From NCBI RefSeq assembly GCF_001522545.3, contig NC_031769.1:66569651-66633650 (forward strand): 64,000 nucleotides of DNA, read 5' to 3'. Under the pieces are notes generated by a model. The model was not told the origin of the DNA. It ran no database searches and worked only from the letters and a program-made list of their open reading frames with translations. Shown here one piece after another: positions 49,195 through 60,401 of the stretch; position 1 is the stretch's first letter, and every line of letters begins with the position of its first letter. Made by a program: the position numbers and the translations under genes. The DNA comes from Parus major (taxonomy: Eukaryota; Chordata; Aves; Passeriformes; Paridae).

Positions 49195-49953
49195 CTCATC
49201 TAGGACTTAACTGCTACATTTTGTGGCAGATCATTAGTAGTCATGAGTTTCACTTCAAGCAAGTACAGCTCTAAACTCAGGATTTTGTTTGTTGTATTCA
49301 GTTTAAGACTTTTGCTTTCAAGGAGAAAAAGTTGAATTCTTTTCACTGGCATAGCAGGAAAATTGTTCTCAAATTCCCAGTGAATTATACTGTTCAAATC
49401 CTTTAAAAATCCCAATGTTTTCATGGTGTCACTAAAAGGAAGGCATCATTAAAAGGAATGTCATTGCTCTTTTATAAATGAGGGCAGAAATTACTCAAAA
49501 AATATTCATTTTTACCCTCTTCCACGAGGAGTGAAAAAAACCCAGGAAAGTCCTTACTTGAGTGCAGTGACCCCAGACTGTCTTTAGCAGTGGCAATTAG
49601 AGAAATTATCTTTTAGCTTGCTGGGTTATGCCACACTGCTGCAGAGTTGAATGATGCTTTCAGATAGGAGCTCCATAAAGAGAGGTGGACAGGATCCAGG
49701 GCACACTGAACTTCTATCCAGCTAGAACAAACTCCAAGTGCCCCACTCACCTCAGGACAGCTGAGTGCAACTCTTTTTCCAGGCTATGATTGTGTTGGTC
49801 CTCTACAGGTTGGCACTGAACCTCACAGATGAGATAACATAAGGGAAAATGCTACTCCAGCCCGTGTAGCTGAATTGAGGTTGCACTCAGCAGACCTCTG
49901 TGCCCAGCACAGCTCCTTGGAAAACCTGTAAATTCATGCTGCTTTTCTTTTCC

Positions 49954-49971
49954 TTTTTTTTTTTTTTTTTT
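49954..49971 (+). repeat. poly-T tract (18 T)
   Basis: An uninterrupted T run preceded by CTTTTCTTTTCC. It could be the poly-A tail of a minus-strand retroposon whose body would lie to the right, but no such body is recognised. Confidence 0.85.
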
Positions 49972-51643
49972 GCCAGGGATGCCTGGAAGGCATCACTGCT
50001 AAAGGCAGCGGCTGTCATGACTAGTTTAATTAGTACTTTTGCACTCCATTTCTACTAAATTTAGTACCTGTGGCTGCTAATCTACAGTGCAGCTGGAGGG
50101 CATTGGATATTGATGGAAAACAGAAAATAATGGCTCTGGCCTCGGGGACTAAACATTATAATGATGACAGAATTTAGTAAGTAGATATTTTTTTTCCCCT
50201 CTCAGGAGAAAAACAAACCAAAGACACGATCACAAATACCTGGAAATAACGAATGTGTTGAATAACTGCATTCCATGTGCAGCCAGTAGAATACACAGTA
50301 TTATTGAATCATTTTCACATTGAGTCCCAAGCAGGATTGTACAGACTGGTCCTATTAATTACCACCTATTCGTTATCTGGAAGTAAGAACAAGCTGGGTT
50401 TTGTATGTGGACTCTGGTGGAAAGTCAAGGTCTTTCAGTCCTGATTATCTTCTCATGCTATGAATAGGGACTGAAAATCCACTGACAGAAGATTCCTGGG
50501 GGCAGGAGGATAGACATGCTCTCTTCCGCTACTCTCAGGGAGGACAATAGGGTTAAATAGTTACTTTTTATTTTTCACACTCTCTCCAGAGACTCATAAA
50601 ACTTGTCCTCTTCAGGCCCAAAGGAGCACAGTCTCCTAATAGCCTCAGAGGAACTTCAGACAGATCTCTCCCCAGGGTATCAGCTACGTCTTAGTAGGAC
50701 TAAGTCCAAGCTGAAAATCCTTGTGTTGTGTTATTTCTCATCCTTCCTTGAAAAGTAAAGAAATTAAGAGGAAAAAAAATTAAAAGCTGGAAGAGGTTGC
50801 CACATTAGCTCCCAAAATGGGATAGTCTTTCCTTGCTGCATCCTCTCCTTCTGGACCAAGTCTCTAAGGGAGGATATGTAGACACTTTTCTCAGGTCCAA
50901 GGCAAAGTGAAAAGACTCTGCATATTCTCATTTCTCCTGCTGCTCTTTTGCCCTCATCTCACCAAGGAGAGTGGGGGAGGAAGGTAGGGTGGGAGCCCTG
51001 CTTCCCTGGGACTCGGTTTTGGAAATGGTTACTGAAGATTCATGCCAAGACACAAGGGATGAAGGGTGTCACCTCACTCTGCCTTCTAAGTCTTTGGGGA
51101 GTTCACTTTGTAAGGAACAACAGAAGTCACCTTTCCAGTACAATCCATAGCTAAGGAACATGATTTTTTGTTCCTCACTACATCTTAGACCTTGGAAAGA
51201 AATTGTGTGTGTGCAAAGCCAACAAAACAATTCATACTAGAAGGATATTGCAGATGTTTTAGAAAATACATTTTTTTCTTAAGATCCTGAAACCCTACAC
51301 TATTCTTACTGTTTAAAGAATACAGAGGAAGGCACATGCTTTAATGTCCCCCGTGCTAGCATGGCTGACTGAAAGGATTAGGGTGGATAGACATGTACCA
51401 ATCAATGTAAGGTAGCTTTGTACCCTCAGTGTTGCTCTCTGGAGGCACCCAACTCTTGCCTTCAGCTGTAAAAGTATACAGGCTCCTGTACTTCTAAGTG
51501 TAGAAGGCTCCTACCTTCAGACATCTGTACTGGATTTAAACTAGATGCTGGAAAGGCAAGGGAGATTGAATAGTGATCAAAATTTTCCTCTGCCACCAGC
51601 GATTACAAATGCCAATTGCCTATTGGGGACTTTGAAGTTCTTC

Positions 51644-51665
51644 ATGGTACTTTGATGGTACTTTG
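51644..51665 (+). repeat. 11-bp perfect tandem duplication
   Basis: ATGGTACTTTG occurs twice in direct succession. Confidence 0.85.
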
Positions 51666-51729
51666 TCAGCTATAATTTATGCTTTGCTTCATTTACAGCT
51701 CTGGAAAACAACTTTTCTCTGTTTGCCCT

Positions 51730-51770
51730 GGGGTTTTTTGTTTGGTTTGTTTGTTTTGTTGGTTTTTTTC
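51730..51770 (+). repeat. GT-rich low-complexity tract
   Basis: GGGGTTTTTTGTTTGG and similar units on the plus strand for about 40 bp. Confidence 0.75.
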
Positions 51771-51910
51771 CAGCAATGATTCTACTATTCAAAGACCCAG
51801 TGACAATAGATTTATTGTCTCTAACTGCAGATTTCAGGTGCAAATCACTTGTAACTAAGTGCCCAAAGAAAGCTTTTATATTGTTTCTGTGTCTTCTTTT
51901 TTTGAGAAAG

Positions 51911-51923
51911 AAAAAAAAAAAAA
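51911..51923 (+). repeat. poly-A run (13 A)
   Basis: Homopolymer preceded by GAGAAAG and followed by TATTGC. No retroposon body is recognised upstream. Confidence 0.8.
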
Positions 51924-52199
51924 TATTGCTTGAGGCAAATTCTAGAGGTGTTGGGCTTTTGTATATCCCTACAAAATAGATGAGATTCTTCAAACTAAAC
52001 AAGAATGTTGGTGATACATTAAGTTTTCTGAATTCCAGAAAGGAAAAAGAAAATGGTAATGTCCTGATTGAAACATAATGCGCTTTATCTTGGGGTGGGG
52101 GAAAAAAAAATCTTACTGGCATTGGCATTATATGCTGAGCAAGATGAAAATACATCATTAAGTAGAGACATAGACTTGTAACTCTGTTCAGTGGCCTTG

Positions 52200-52283
52200 T
52201 GTGCAAGCAGACTGTGACCCTGGTGTTTCAGAGAGTCTCAACAAATACCCAACCTCATTTGTTTAAAATGAGATAATGGAAAC
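52200..52283 (+). mobile_element. MIR-like SINE remnant, 3' half
   Basis: ACTGTGACCCTGG, then CAGAGAGTCTCAACA, then CCCAACCTCATTTG, then TTTAAAATGAGATAATGGA follow the order and spacing of the MIR 3' half (tgtgaccttggg, cctctct, cctcatctgt, aaaatgggataat). The last block is the strongest match. Confidence 0.45.
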
Positions 52284-54916
52284 CATGGCTCTTAAAACCA
52301 CAAGGGAAGTTTTCCAAAAAAAGAGAAAGGACTAAACTGTGGTGGGCAAAATTATAGCACTTTATAAGAAAGTACAAGTGGTTCTGTGCTTGCTATATGA
52401 GGGTAACAGCATGAGTGCTCCCAGATCATTCACTGGGTATAGAAGGTGTTTTCAGGATCTGGATTATTCCTGCAAACACTAAGACTTACCGATTTATTGA
52501 GACTAGTATTACAATAAAGCTTTTGCAGTCAGGCTGTCAGGGAGGGCTGGGAACTTGGCATGTGAGGAAACTGTTGCAGAATGTGCTTGCCCAGGGGGTA
52601 CTTTTGAAATTGTTAATAAAATCTGAAAACAGAACGGATTTAAATGTTTTGATGAGAGGCTACAAATTGGGACATGAAATGTAAAATGTTACACAGTTTG
52701 CTTCTCTCTACACAATACAACATCCTCCCAGCAAGAAAGAGGTTCCTCTTCTGAAAACTTTGTTGCACACTACTTGTTCTGGCGGGTAGAAGGAGGTTCA
52801 GAAGTTCAGTAAATACCTACAGTCAAATCAGTGATGAAGTCCTTACACTCTCACTCCTGGAGAGCTTAAATTTGCCCAGGATATTGGATTAGAGTTTAAA
52901 AAGCAGTTGCTAGTACTATGGACTTCATCAAAATCAGTCTGAAAGGAAAAGACACATAAATAAAGGGAGTGAATTAGTTTGTTTCTTATCAATGATCCTA
53001 TGGAACACATCCATCAGAGCAGTCGGAATCCCAGAATTTCTTTCCTTCCTTCTGAGGAACTGGAAATTTCCCAGGAAATTGCTTACAGAACAGGAGAGCC
53101 CCAAATACCCAGACATTACGGAGCATATTGCTAAATTAATCTCCTCCCAGAGATTGCGTGTAACATACAGGATCCAACCAAAATCCTACAAGAGGCTCTC
53201 GAAGTTCTTTTGAAGCCTGAGAATGTCACAACATCAATTACACTGGCTATGCAACATGTGCTACAGATGTATGGGTTGGATTCCAACCCCGTGCAACTGG
53301 TGACTCAGCGTTGCCTGTTTCAGTCCAGCTATCAATTTGCAGAAGGTCACTGAGGTCCATTCCAAAATATTTTTTCTTCAGCCAAACCAAATGCTGACTG
53401 TTTTGCAAAAAGGTGAAGCTGACATTAATGTTTTCCATGACAGTAGCAGCCAGCCCTTAAAATGGAAGGAATATAGATGCCTAGTATCAGTCACAACTCA
53501 TGATGAATCTGCACCTTATGCAGTGAAAAGTCTGATTTAGAGATCACTGGAATTTTAGGTAAATTCATTTAAAGAAAGCAACAGCCCCTGAACTTTGTCC
53601 AACTTGGACTCTGTTCCTCTTTTTCTGTTTTTAAAAGAAGTAATTATTAGCTTTGTACCATTCCTACTTTGTCAGCTTTTAAGATGGTGAGCGAAAGAAA
53701 CTTTGTCCTAAATTTTAAAACTTACTGTGTGTAATTTTCTTCACTTTTTAGTAGAGTCCAATGCTCATTAAGCACTGCAGTGGTTTTCTTGGAGGTTTTG
53801 GAGCTGTGTATATGATGCTACATCCCCAGCAGAATGAACAACATCCTTTACATCTACATTCACCAGCTGGATAAAGGTTTGTCCTCAAATCTGAGAATAG
53901 TGGAAGGATGTGTTTAAGTATCTAAGAAGAAAGCTTTAAAATAACTGACTCCAGAAGCATTTTCCCATAGCAACATGCTTTTAAAAATAATTGAGGGAGG
54001 TTAACAGAGAATTCCTGCATAATTACACAAATACATCTTCATCTTTCACCAGCGGGTTCTAAATCACAAAAGCATGTTGCAGAGGAGAAGCTGAACGGGG
54101 CACCAGTTAATCATCTGCCCCAAGGTAGGCTTAGGAAATTAAGCAGGAGCCAGTGAGGTGCCTGGTCAGGATAACAGTCTGACACCAGATAAGGAGATCA
54201 TGAGTAGGTCAACACTACGGTGAAATTAGCCTAACAATCTCCCTCCTGCCTAAAGCCCAGGAGTAGTGTTACAGCTAATAACTATACAGAGCCTTTTCTC
54301 AAAGGCCAAATGACTAGGAACACTTGATCCTTATGGAAAGGAACTGGAGATAAGAAACATCCTGCTTAAGATAGCTGGCAGGACAGAAACTAAGCTGCAC
54401 TACACAGAAGGCTTTTGCCAAGGTAGGTTTAGGCTCACTGCCTATCTCTTTCCAAACAACCACAAAACTGGTGGAAGCTTTTGATGTTCTCCCATGACGC
54501 TGCCACAAGTAGGAAAAATTTGCAACATCTGCAAAGCACAGACTTTTTACTTTGTAAGTGCTAGCTGATTAAAACTCATTGCCCAGCTGATGTCTTCCTG
54601 AGGAAGATGGCTGAACTCCCCTGGCATGGCTGAAAAGAACCTTTTCCTGACAGCAAACACAGGTTTGCCAGCAAGACTCAGCCTCCTCCTTGCTGATTGA
54701 GGCCCTCAGGATATCCTGTTCTGCTGGCTGACCATCCATTGACCAGCTGAGTGGGTAGTGGGAAAAGAGAAAGGACACAGCAAAAGCTGCTCATGAATAA
54801 TCCTTTGTTACCTATTAATTACAAACAGAAATCTTGTACGGATGAAAGTCTAATTTCTTTTTCCAACATCATCCTATACCAAGTTTGCTTCTTCATGCTA
54901 TTGTTTATAATCTGCT

Positions 54917-54972
54917 GTTTTCTTTGGTTTTGTTTTTTTTTTTCAGCCTGGGGGTTTTTGTTGCTGTTTGTT
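54917..54972 (+). repeat. GT-rich low-complexity tract
   Basis: A T-rich run including 11 uninterrupted T, then CAGCC, then GGGGGTTTTTGTTGCTG. Confidence 0.65.
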
Positions 54973-55460
54973 CATATTTTAAGCCAAACTTCTCCAAGCC
55001 AGGCATTTGTTTCCAGCTGACTCATCCCTTGTAGCATTTCTTCCTGATCCAGGTGTAACATCTCATTCTCTGCTTGCTGTTGGCAGCTTTTCCATCCTAG
55101 CAAAACTTTTTTAGCTAGATGTCTGCAGCTGCAGAGGAACTTGAATTTCCAGTCTGTCTGCTGCATTTTCAGACTCCTCAGACTCAGCATCCCCACTGGG
55201 CAGCAGAAGGAAAAAAAGCTGGGACAAGTCTGCAGTGGGTTATTTGTTGCAGTATACATGGTATGACTAATGCTCCTTACCTTTCCTCAGCTGGCTGGGT
55301 GTGTGCTGAGCAAACATTCTGGGAAGCTGCATGTGTCAGCCAGACCCTACAGCTCCAGAACAAAACTAGCAGGAATTTCACCCTTCACTTCAGAGGCACC
55401 AGGTCCTGAGGCTCTAGTAGTTTGAAAGATAGAGCTCATTGGATGAACAAAGGGGCCCAC

Positions 55461-55521
55461 CTCTCTCCTTCTCTCCCTTTCTATTTTTTTGTCTCTCTCT
55501 TTCCTTTTTTTTTAAAAAAAA
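55461..55521 (+). repeat. polypyrimidine (CT)-rich tract followed by A run
   Basis: CTCTCTCC, CTCTCCC and GTCTCTCTCTTTCC units, then a T9/A8 junction. Low-complexity sequence. Confidence 0.75.
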
Positions 55522-56196
55522 TTTATTTCAGGAGTCCAGAGACTCCTTGAATTCAAGCTGCATAAATTCAAGCTTTAAAAATCCATTACAATAGAAATGC
55601 TTGACATTTCCAGGGTAGTGGTTAACAGCTCAAGACAACATTGCTAGTATGCTGGACAGTGGCTTTTGACCTTTATGGGGTAAAGTATAAATCAGTGGTT
55701 ATGCCTGAAGAGACAAAGTCTGCCAGACTGACCACACTGCAGAGCTGTATTTGCACAAGCTGGCTTGGGTTCCAGATAATAACAAACTATTTAACTGTAG
55801 CAGTGCAAGCCTCTTATCTCTCACATCTTCAAATGTTTATAGAAAATACAACAAAAATAATAATGTTATTATGATTTTTCCCTCAAACTCTTTTTTTCTC
55901 TTTTGTTCTTAAGGCCATTATTTTATTTAATAACAATTTGCTTGAAGAAAATCAACATGCTCTTTCCACAACTTGAACTAATTAATGCTCTTATTTCCCT
56001 CTTAAGCCTTATGTATGCTGTCATACTTGGTTTATATGTAGACAAGAGAAAATATGCTCTTCTTGACAATTTAAGAAAGGATTTATCAGGATAACCATGA
56101 GCTGAGCTGTGAGCCAGAGGTGCAGGGGTCTACTGTGGATGGGCAGTGGGAGAGTATCAAGGTCTGTACTACATTGTTCAGATCAAATTTAACAAG

Positions 56197-56294
56197 GGAG
56201 GAGAGGAGAGGAGACTCGAGGAGAGGAGACTTGAGGAGAGGAGACTCCAGGAGAGGAGAGGAGACTCGAGGAGAGGAGACTCGAGGAGAGGAGA
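56197..56294 (+). repeat. (GGAGA)n satellite, left flank with 15-bp higher-order unit
   Basis: GGAGA pentamers are organised into a 15-bp unit, GGAGAGGAGACTCGA, present about five times. Variants end CTTGA and CTCCA, and one copy carries an extra GGAGA. The strand is almost pure purine. The array runs into the assembly gap. Confidence 0.95.
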
Positions 56295-56943
56295 NNNNNN
56301 NNNNNNNNNNNNNNNNNNNNNNNNNNNNNNNNNNNNNNNNNNNNNNNNNNNNNNNNNNNNNNNNNNNNNNNNNNNNNNNNNNNNNNNNNNNNNNNNNNNN
56401 NNNNNNNNNNNNNNNNNNNNNNNNNNNNNNNNNNNNNNNNNNNNNNNNNNNNNNNNNNNNNNNNNNNNNNNNNNNNNNNNNNNNNNNNNNNNNNNNNNNN
56501 NNNNNNNNNNNNNNNNNNNNNNNNNNNNNNNNNNNNNNNNNNNNNNNNNNNNNNNNNNNNNNNNNNNNNNNNNNNNNNNNNNNNNNNNNNNNNNNNNNNN
56601 NNNNNNNNNNNNNNNNNNNNNNNNNNNNNNNNNNNNNNNNNNNNNNNNNNNNNNNNNNNNNNNNNNNNNNNNNNNNNNNNNNNNNNNNNNNNNNNNNNNN
56701 NNNNNNNNNNNNNNNNNNNNNNNNNNNNNNNNNNNNNNNNNNNNNNNNNNNNNNNNNNNNNNNNNNNNNNNNNNNNNNNNNNNNNNNNNNNNNNNNNNNN
56801 NNNNNNNNNNNNNNNNNNNNNNNNNNNNNNNNNNNNNNNNNNNNNNNNNNNNNNNNNNNNNNNNNNNNNNNNNNNNNNNNNNNNNNNNNNNNNNNNNNNN
56901 NNNNNNNNNNNNNNNNNNNNNNNNNNNNNNNNNNNNNNNNNNN
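56295..56943. other. assembly gap (649 N)
   Basis: An uninterrupted run of 649 N inside the GGAGA array. The non-round length suggests an estimated rather than placeholder gap. Long open frames drawn across it (for example 56086-57000) are artefacts. Confidence 0.99.
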
Positions 56944-56986
56944 AGGAGAGGAGAGGAGAGGAGAGGAGAGGAGAGGAGAGGAGAGG
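56944..56986 (+). repeat. (GGAGA)n satellite, right flank
   Basis: Pure AGGAG/GGAGA pentamers without the CTCGA interruptions seen on the left side, ending at GGGCCAGG. The right side is thus more homogeneous than the left. Confidence 0.95.
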
Positions 56987-57929
56987 GCCAGGTAACACAA
57001 AAATAGATGGGTTTATATATGTCAACATCATGTAGCTACACAACCTGGTTTAACTGAGACTTTGCTCCTTCTCAACCTCTCCATGTGTAACATCCAGTTT
57101 GGGTGTGCATTGAAGGATAGAAGAAGAGGCCAAAGTATTTCTGTTGTACCTTGAAGCTAGATCCCTCCCCATGTCTGAGCCCAGCATGAACTCAGGGGAA
57201 AAACCATTTGGATGCTAGGTGAGTCTGAGCTTGCATACAAAATATAGGAGCAAGAAGGGAAAGAAGAACTCCCCATCAAGAATCCTTCTTAACCAGGTGT
57301 AAAGGGGAGAAAAAATCAAAGGCAAGTATTTGATGTGCAAATAAGGTTCTTGATAATAGGTTCCATTTTTATTAGTATTTCAGTTAGGTCCTGCAAGATT
57401 GGAAAATTTGGTGATTCATACATTTTAGAAAATTACTCTTTGAGTTGCCACACTTATGTTTGTTAGGTTACTTTTGGTAGCATATACAGAATATATAACA
57501 GTTAATCTGCAAGCAAGGTGTAATTTATCTGTCTGAGGACTGCACTCTGAGTCACTGAGTTCCCTCAGGGTGTCCTGATTCCTTTCCTTCAGTAATCCTT
57601 AAAAAATGTCCTGGGTGCTGCTTAGTTTTTGCTTTCCCTTTAGAAAACTGAGTTATACAGTGAAAGCGACAAGAGACAATGTGATTCCCATTATAGGTGA
57701 AAATGCACCCATCTTGCTCCTGAAATAAGTATTACTATTTCAGCCTCCGTATTTCTGTTAGGAAACTGCCAGCAGCCTTAGAGGAGGATGCAGAAAATAT
57801 ATACATATATTTGCACTAAGTGGTTTTTCAACATCAGATGTTCTGCTACCATGTTATGACCAAGGGAATGTAAAATGAATGTTGTTAGAGACTTTGGTCT
57901 TTTGAAGCAGAAATCCAGCTCAAAGCCTG

Positions 57930-57978
57930 TTTAATTTAATTTAATTTAATTGTTCATTTAATTTCATTTATTTAATTC
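57930..57978 (+). repeat. (TTTAA)n microsatellite, degenerating
   Basis: Four perfect TTTAA units followed by diverged TTCATTTAATTTCATTTATT units. Confidence 0.9.
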
Positions 57979-58287
57979 TAGTATTTGAAGTCTGTTTAAA
58001 ATAAAAAAGCCATTGGACTGACTTAATTCCTACTTGATTTCCCTGCATTCCATTGAGGCATTCAAACAAGCTGTTTAGCTGTGCCTAAAAATTATGTACA
58101 CTGTAGAACTTTTCTTGTGTAAGCACTCATTAGTTTTTTGCATTGTTTTAATGTATACACACAGACAAAAAGCCCTACATTTAAACATCATGAAGAATGC
58201 AAAATTAGGCACTTGAAAGTCAGAAATGACACAAAGTAAAATAGCTTGTGTAAGTCTAATTTGGCTTCTCTGTGTGTTCACTTAATA

Positions 58288-58335
58288 TCTGTGTGTTATA
58301 CACATATATATGAAGTGTATAATACCTGTGTATAT
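58288..58335. repeat. AT/GT-rich simple tract
   Basis: TGTGTGTTATACACATATAT and similar alternating steps; partly self-complementary. Confidence 0.6.
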
Positions 58336-58687
58336 ACAGTGAGAAAAGCCTTTAATTATATGACTACTTTTTTGTCCACAGAGTGTTTTCTTTATTGAGT
58401 GAACAGGATAGACCTGATTTACATGTGGGTCACCTTACCGGGAAGGCAGCTGTTCCCTGTATGGTACTGCCTCGTTAATTGTAGAGGCAGGTGAATCACA
58501 AGTGAGGTGGGAGACTGGATGAAGAGTCACTGCTTCTCCAGAAAATTAAATTCATAATTTAGAAACTCAACTGGCTGTCTGCTGACAGGTACAGAGGTAT
58601 CTGAGAGAGCTCCTGAACTCCCCTCAATGAAAATTATCAGGACAAGGTTATGCAATTCAAGCTGCTGTTCTGAGTGAACCTCACTGA

Positions 58688-58703
58688 TTTACAGTACTGT
58701 AAA
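58688..58703. repeat. 16-bp perfect palindrome
   Basis: TTTACAGTACTGTAAA is self-complementary. About one such site is expected in 64 kb by chance, so it carries little weight alone. Confidence 0.75.
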
Positions 58704-59593
58704 GCAGGAGCTCCATGTAGGAGCAGCCCTGAAAGCAGGTTGGAAGGGGAACTAATTTCTACCTAGGAAATGGTCAGAGCACCTAGTGGAAGTAAATTCT
58801 TCTGGTGGTACCAATGAGAACATCTTGGTCCAGTTTGTGAATCTCATGTTGTACAGTCATTAAGAGTCCATTATAATCAGTACCATTGTCTTCATTAGTC
58901 AAATTCATAAACTTATTTTAAAATAATGGTAGTATAACAAAGTTTACTTTTCTTAAATTCAGGTTAACTGTCTCTAATTGTGTTACCTGTTTTAATTCTT
59001 TATTAATCCAGTGCTGCACCATCTGCTCTATCACTTTGCCCAGGTGTTCTCTCATCTCTTTGCTCAGGCTTCTCTCTCTTCCTCAGAGCACTGTATGATG
59101 CTAATCCAGTTGCATTTGTCTAATTTTGTGAGTGCATGCCTTGAGACTCAGGAATTTGATTTTCAAAAACACTGCACAATCCCAGTTGCCAGCAGGATGT
59201 GGGCTTCAAAAATGCAAAATGCTGCACCATACTCTAGAATGTTAAACTGCTGTGAGCTGCAAGTACTCAAAACACCAAGGTTTTTACCTTAACCTATCTG
59301 CCTCTGAGATCACCAATATGAAAAGAAGGTAATAAACCTTCCCCTTACAGAGACACCATGAAAATAAATGCATTAGTATTTGTGGAACACTTGGATACTT
59401 CAAAGGGGAGAATTATAAGGAGTCCCATGTGGACATTAATCATTAGTTTTTGAGAGTAGGGTAGTACCTTAAATAAGTCATGGGCCTCCATACCAAACAA
59501 AGAAAAAATAAAATATTGAAATGCTTCTCACTAAGATGCAGATTCCCAAAGGTATTTTAAATGCTGAGAATCAAGACTCTTAGGTGAGCATCT

Positions 59594-59621
59594 ATTTTTT
59601 TTTAATATATTTTTATTTTTA
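59594..59621 (+). repeat. AT-rich low-complexity tract
   Basis: Nine T, then AATATATTTTTATTTTTAA. A low-complexity spacer. Confidence 0.7.
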
Positions 59622-60329
59622 ACTGAACAAAACAGGAGATCTACAAGAAAAAATGTACACAATTATGTAATTATAGGTTGTAGTATAATGCACAATTCAT
59701 TGAAGTTTGCATCAGAATGCATGTGCACCAGATCTAGGGCACAAACTGACATTGCCCAAGCAATCTTAGTCACAGCATTTACCAATGTCAGATTGCTTGG
59801 CTTTGCAACACCTAGGATTTTTTCCAACTATTACTGTACAAATAATTTTCTCTGGTTTTAGGATAATATACAAAGTCATCCACATTCCTCAGTGTGCTCA
59901 CATCTGTAGGAGACGGGATAGGAACCCTTTGCCTGCTTCATTCCTCCCCATATGGGGTACATATCTCTGCCAGCAGAGTAAATGACACAAATAATTGATT
60001 GTCGTCTTTTTTGAATCAGCATCAGCAGGGACAGAAGATTTTTCCGGTGAGTTTCACCAATGTTTGCTGACATCAGGACAATGGTGAAAGTCAGGTGTTG
60101 TTGGTTCAATCAGGATCATAAGAGAGCACACTGGAATAAGCACAGGCTTTTCTACCTATTTCCCAGGTGGCTTAGCCCCTTTTACAACTTTCAACTCATT
60201 CTTCTTTCTTTTGGTTCATCTTACCTAACATCCAGCTTTGACAGTTCTCACCTGACCCTCCTGAGCTGAAAAATCCCTTATAGCACTTTGATAAAGCACT
60301 GCACATCCAGATCCAACCCCATAGACAAT

Positions 60330-60401
60330 TCTGCTTCAAGAGGAGGGGAGACTAGAGACCTCCTGATCCTTTTCAACTTGAATTTTCATATGATCCTATG
60401 A
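60330..60401 (+). mobile_element. CR1 LINE 3'-end remnant
   Basis: CTGCTTCAAGAGGAGGGGAGACTAGAGACCTCC is the CR1 block around 'gactagatgacctcc', split by one deletion. It is followed by CTTTTCAACTTGAATTTTC and a terminal TATGATCCTATGAA, which matches the ATTCTATG-type 8-bp tail of CR1. The body is truncated upstream. This is the clearest transposable element in the window. Confidence 0.7.

Larger units (their letters stand above)
49195..52199. other. noncoding tract, no gene seen
   Basis: No gene is supported. It contains poly-T (49954-49971), a GT-rich tract (51730-51770), an A run (51911-51923) and a small duplication (51644-51665). The stretch 50000-50200 has a texture like conserved regulatory DNA and is noted as a finding. 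The 178-codon minus-strand frame at 51670-52206 reads homopolymer tracts as poly-Phe and Lys and has no domain. Confidence 0.5.
52284..56196. other. noncoding tract, no gene seen
   Basis: No gene is supported; open frames are at or below about 96 codons. It contains the T-rich tract at 54917-54972 and the polypyrimidine stretch at 55461-55521. Nothing else is recognised. Confidence 0.5.
56987..60329. other. noncoding tract, no gene seen
   Basis: No gene is supported. Open frames are at or below about 93 codons without domains. It contains the (TTTAA)n repeat, AT-rich simple tracts (58288-58335, 59594-59621) and one palindrome. Confidence 0.5.

Noticed and set aside
51670..52206. 178-codon open frame on minus
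   Set aside because: It reads T/G and A homopolymer tracts as poly-Phe and Lys/Thr/Asn strings and resembles no protein family.
53337..53380. CR1-like GTCACTGAGGTCCATTCCAA
   Set aside because: The match is too short, lacks the upstream blocks and has no 8-bp tail.
56086..57043. Four open frames of about 285-300 codons across the gap
   Set aside because: They consist mostly of N and GGAGA repeat; there is no real coding sequence.
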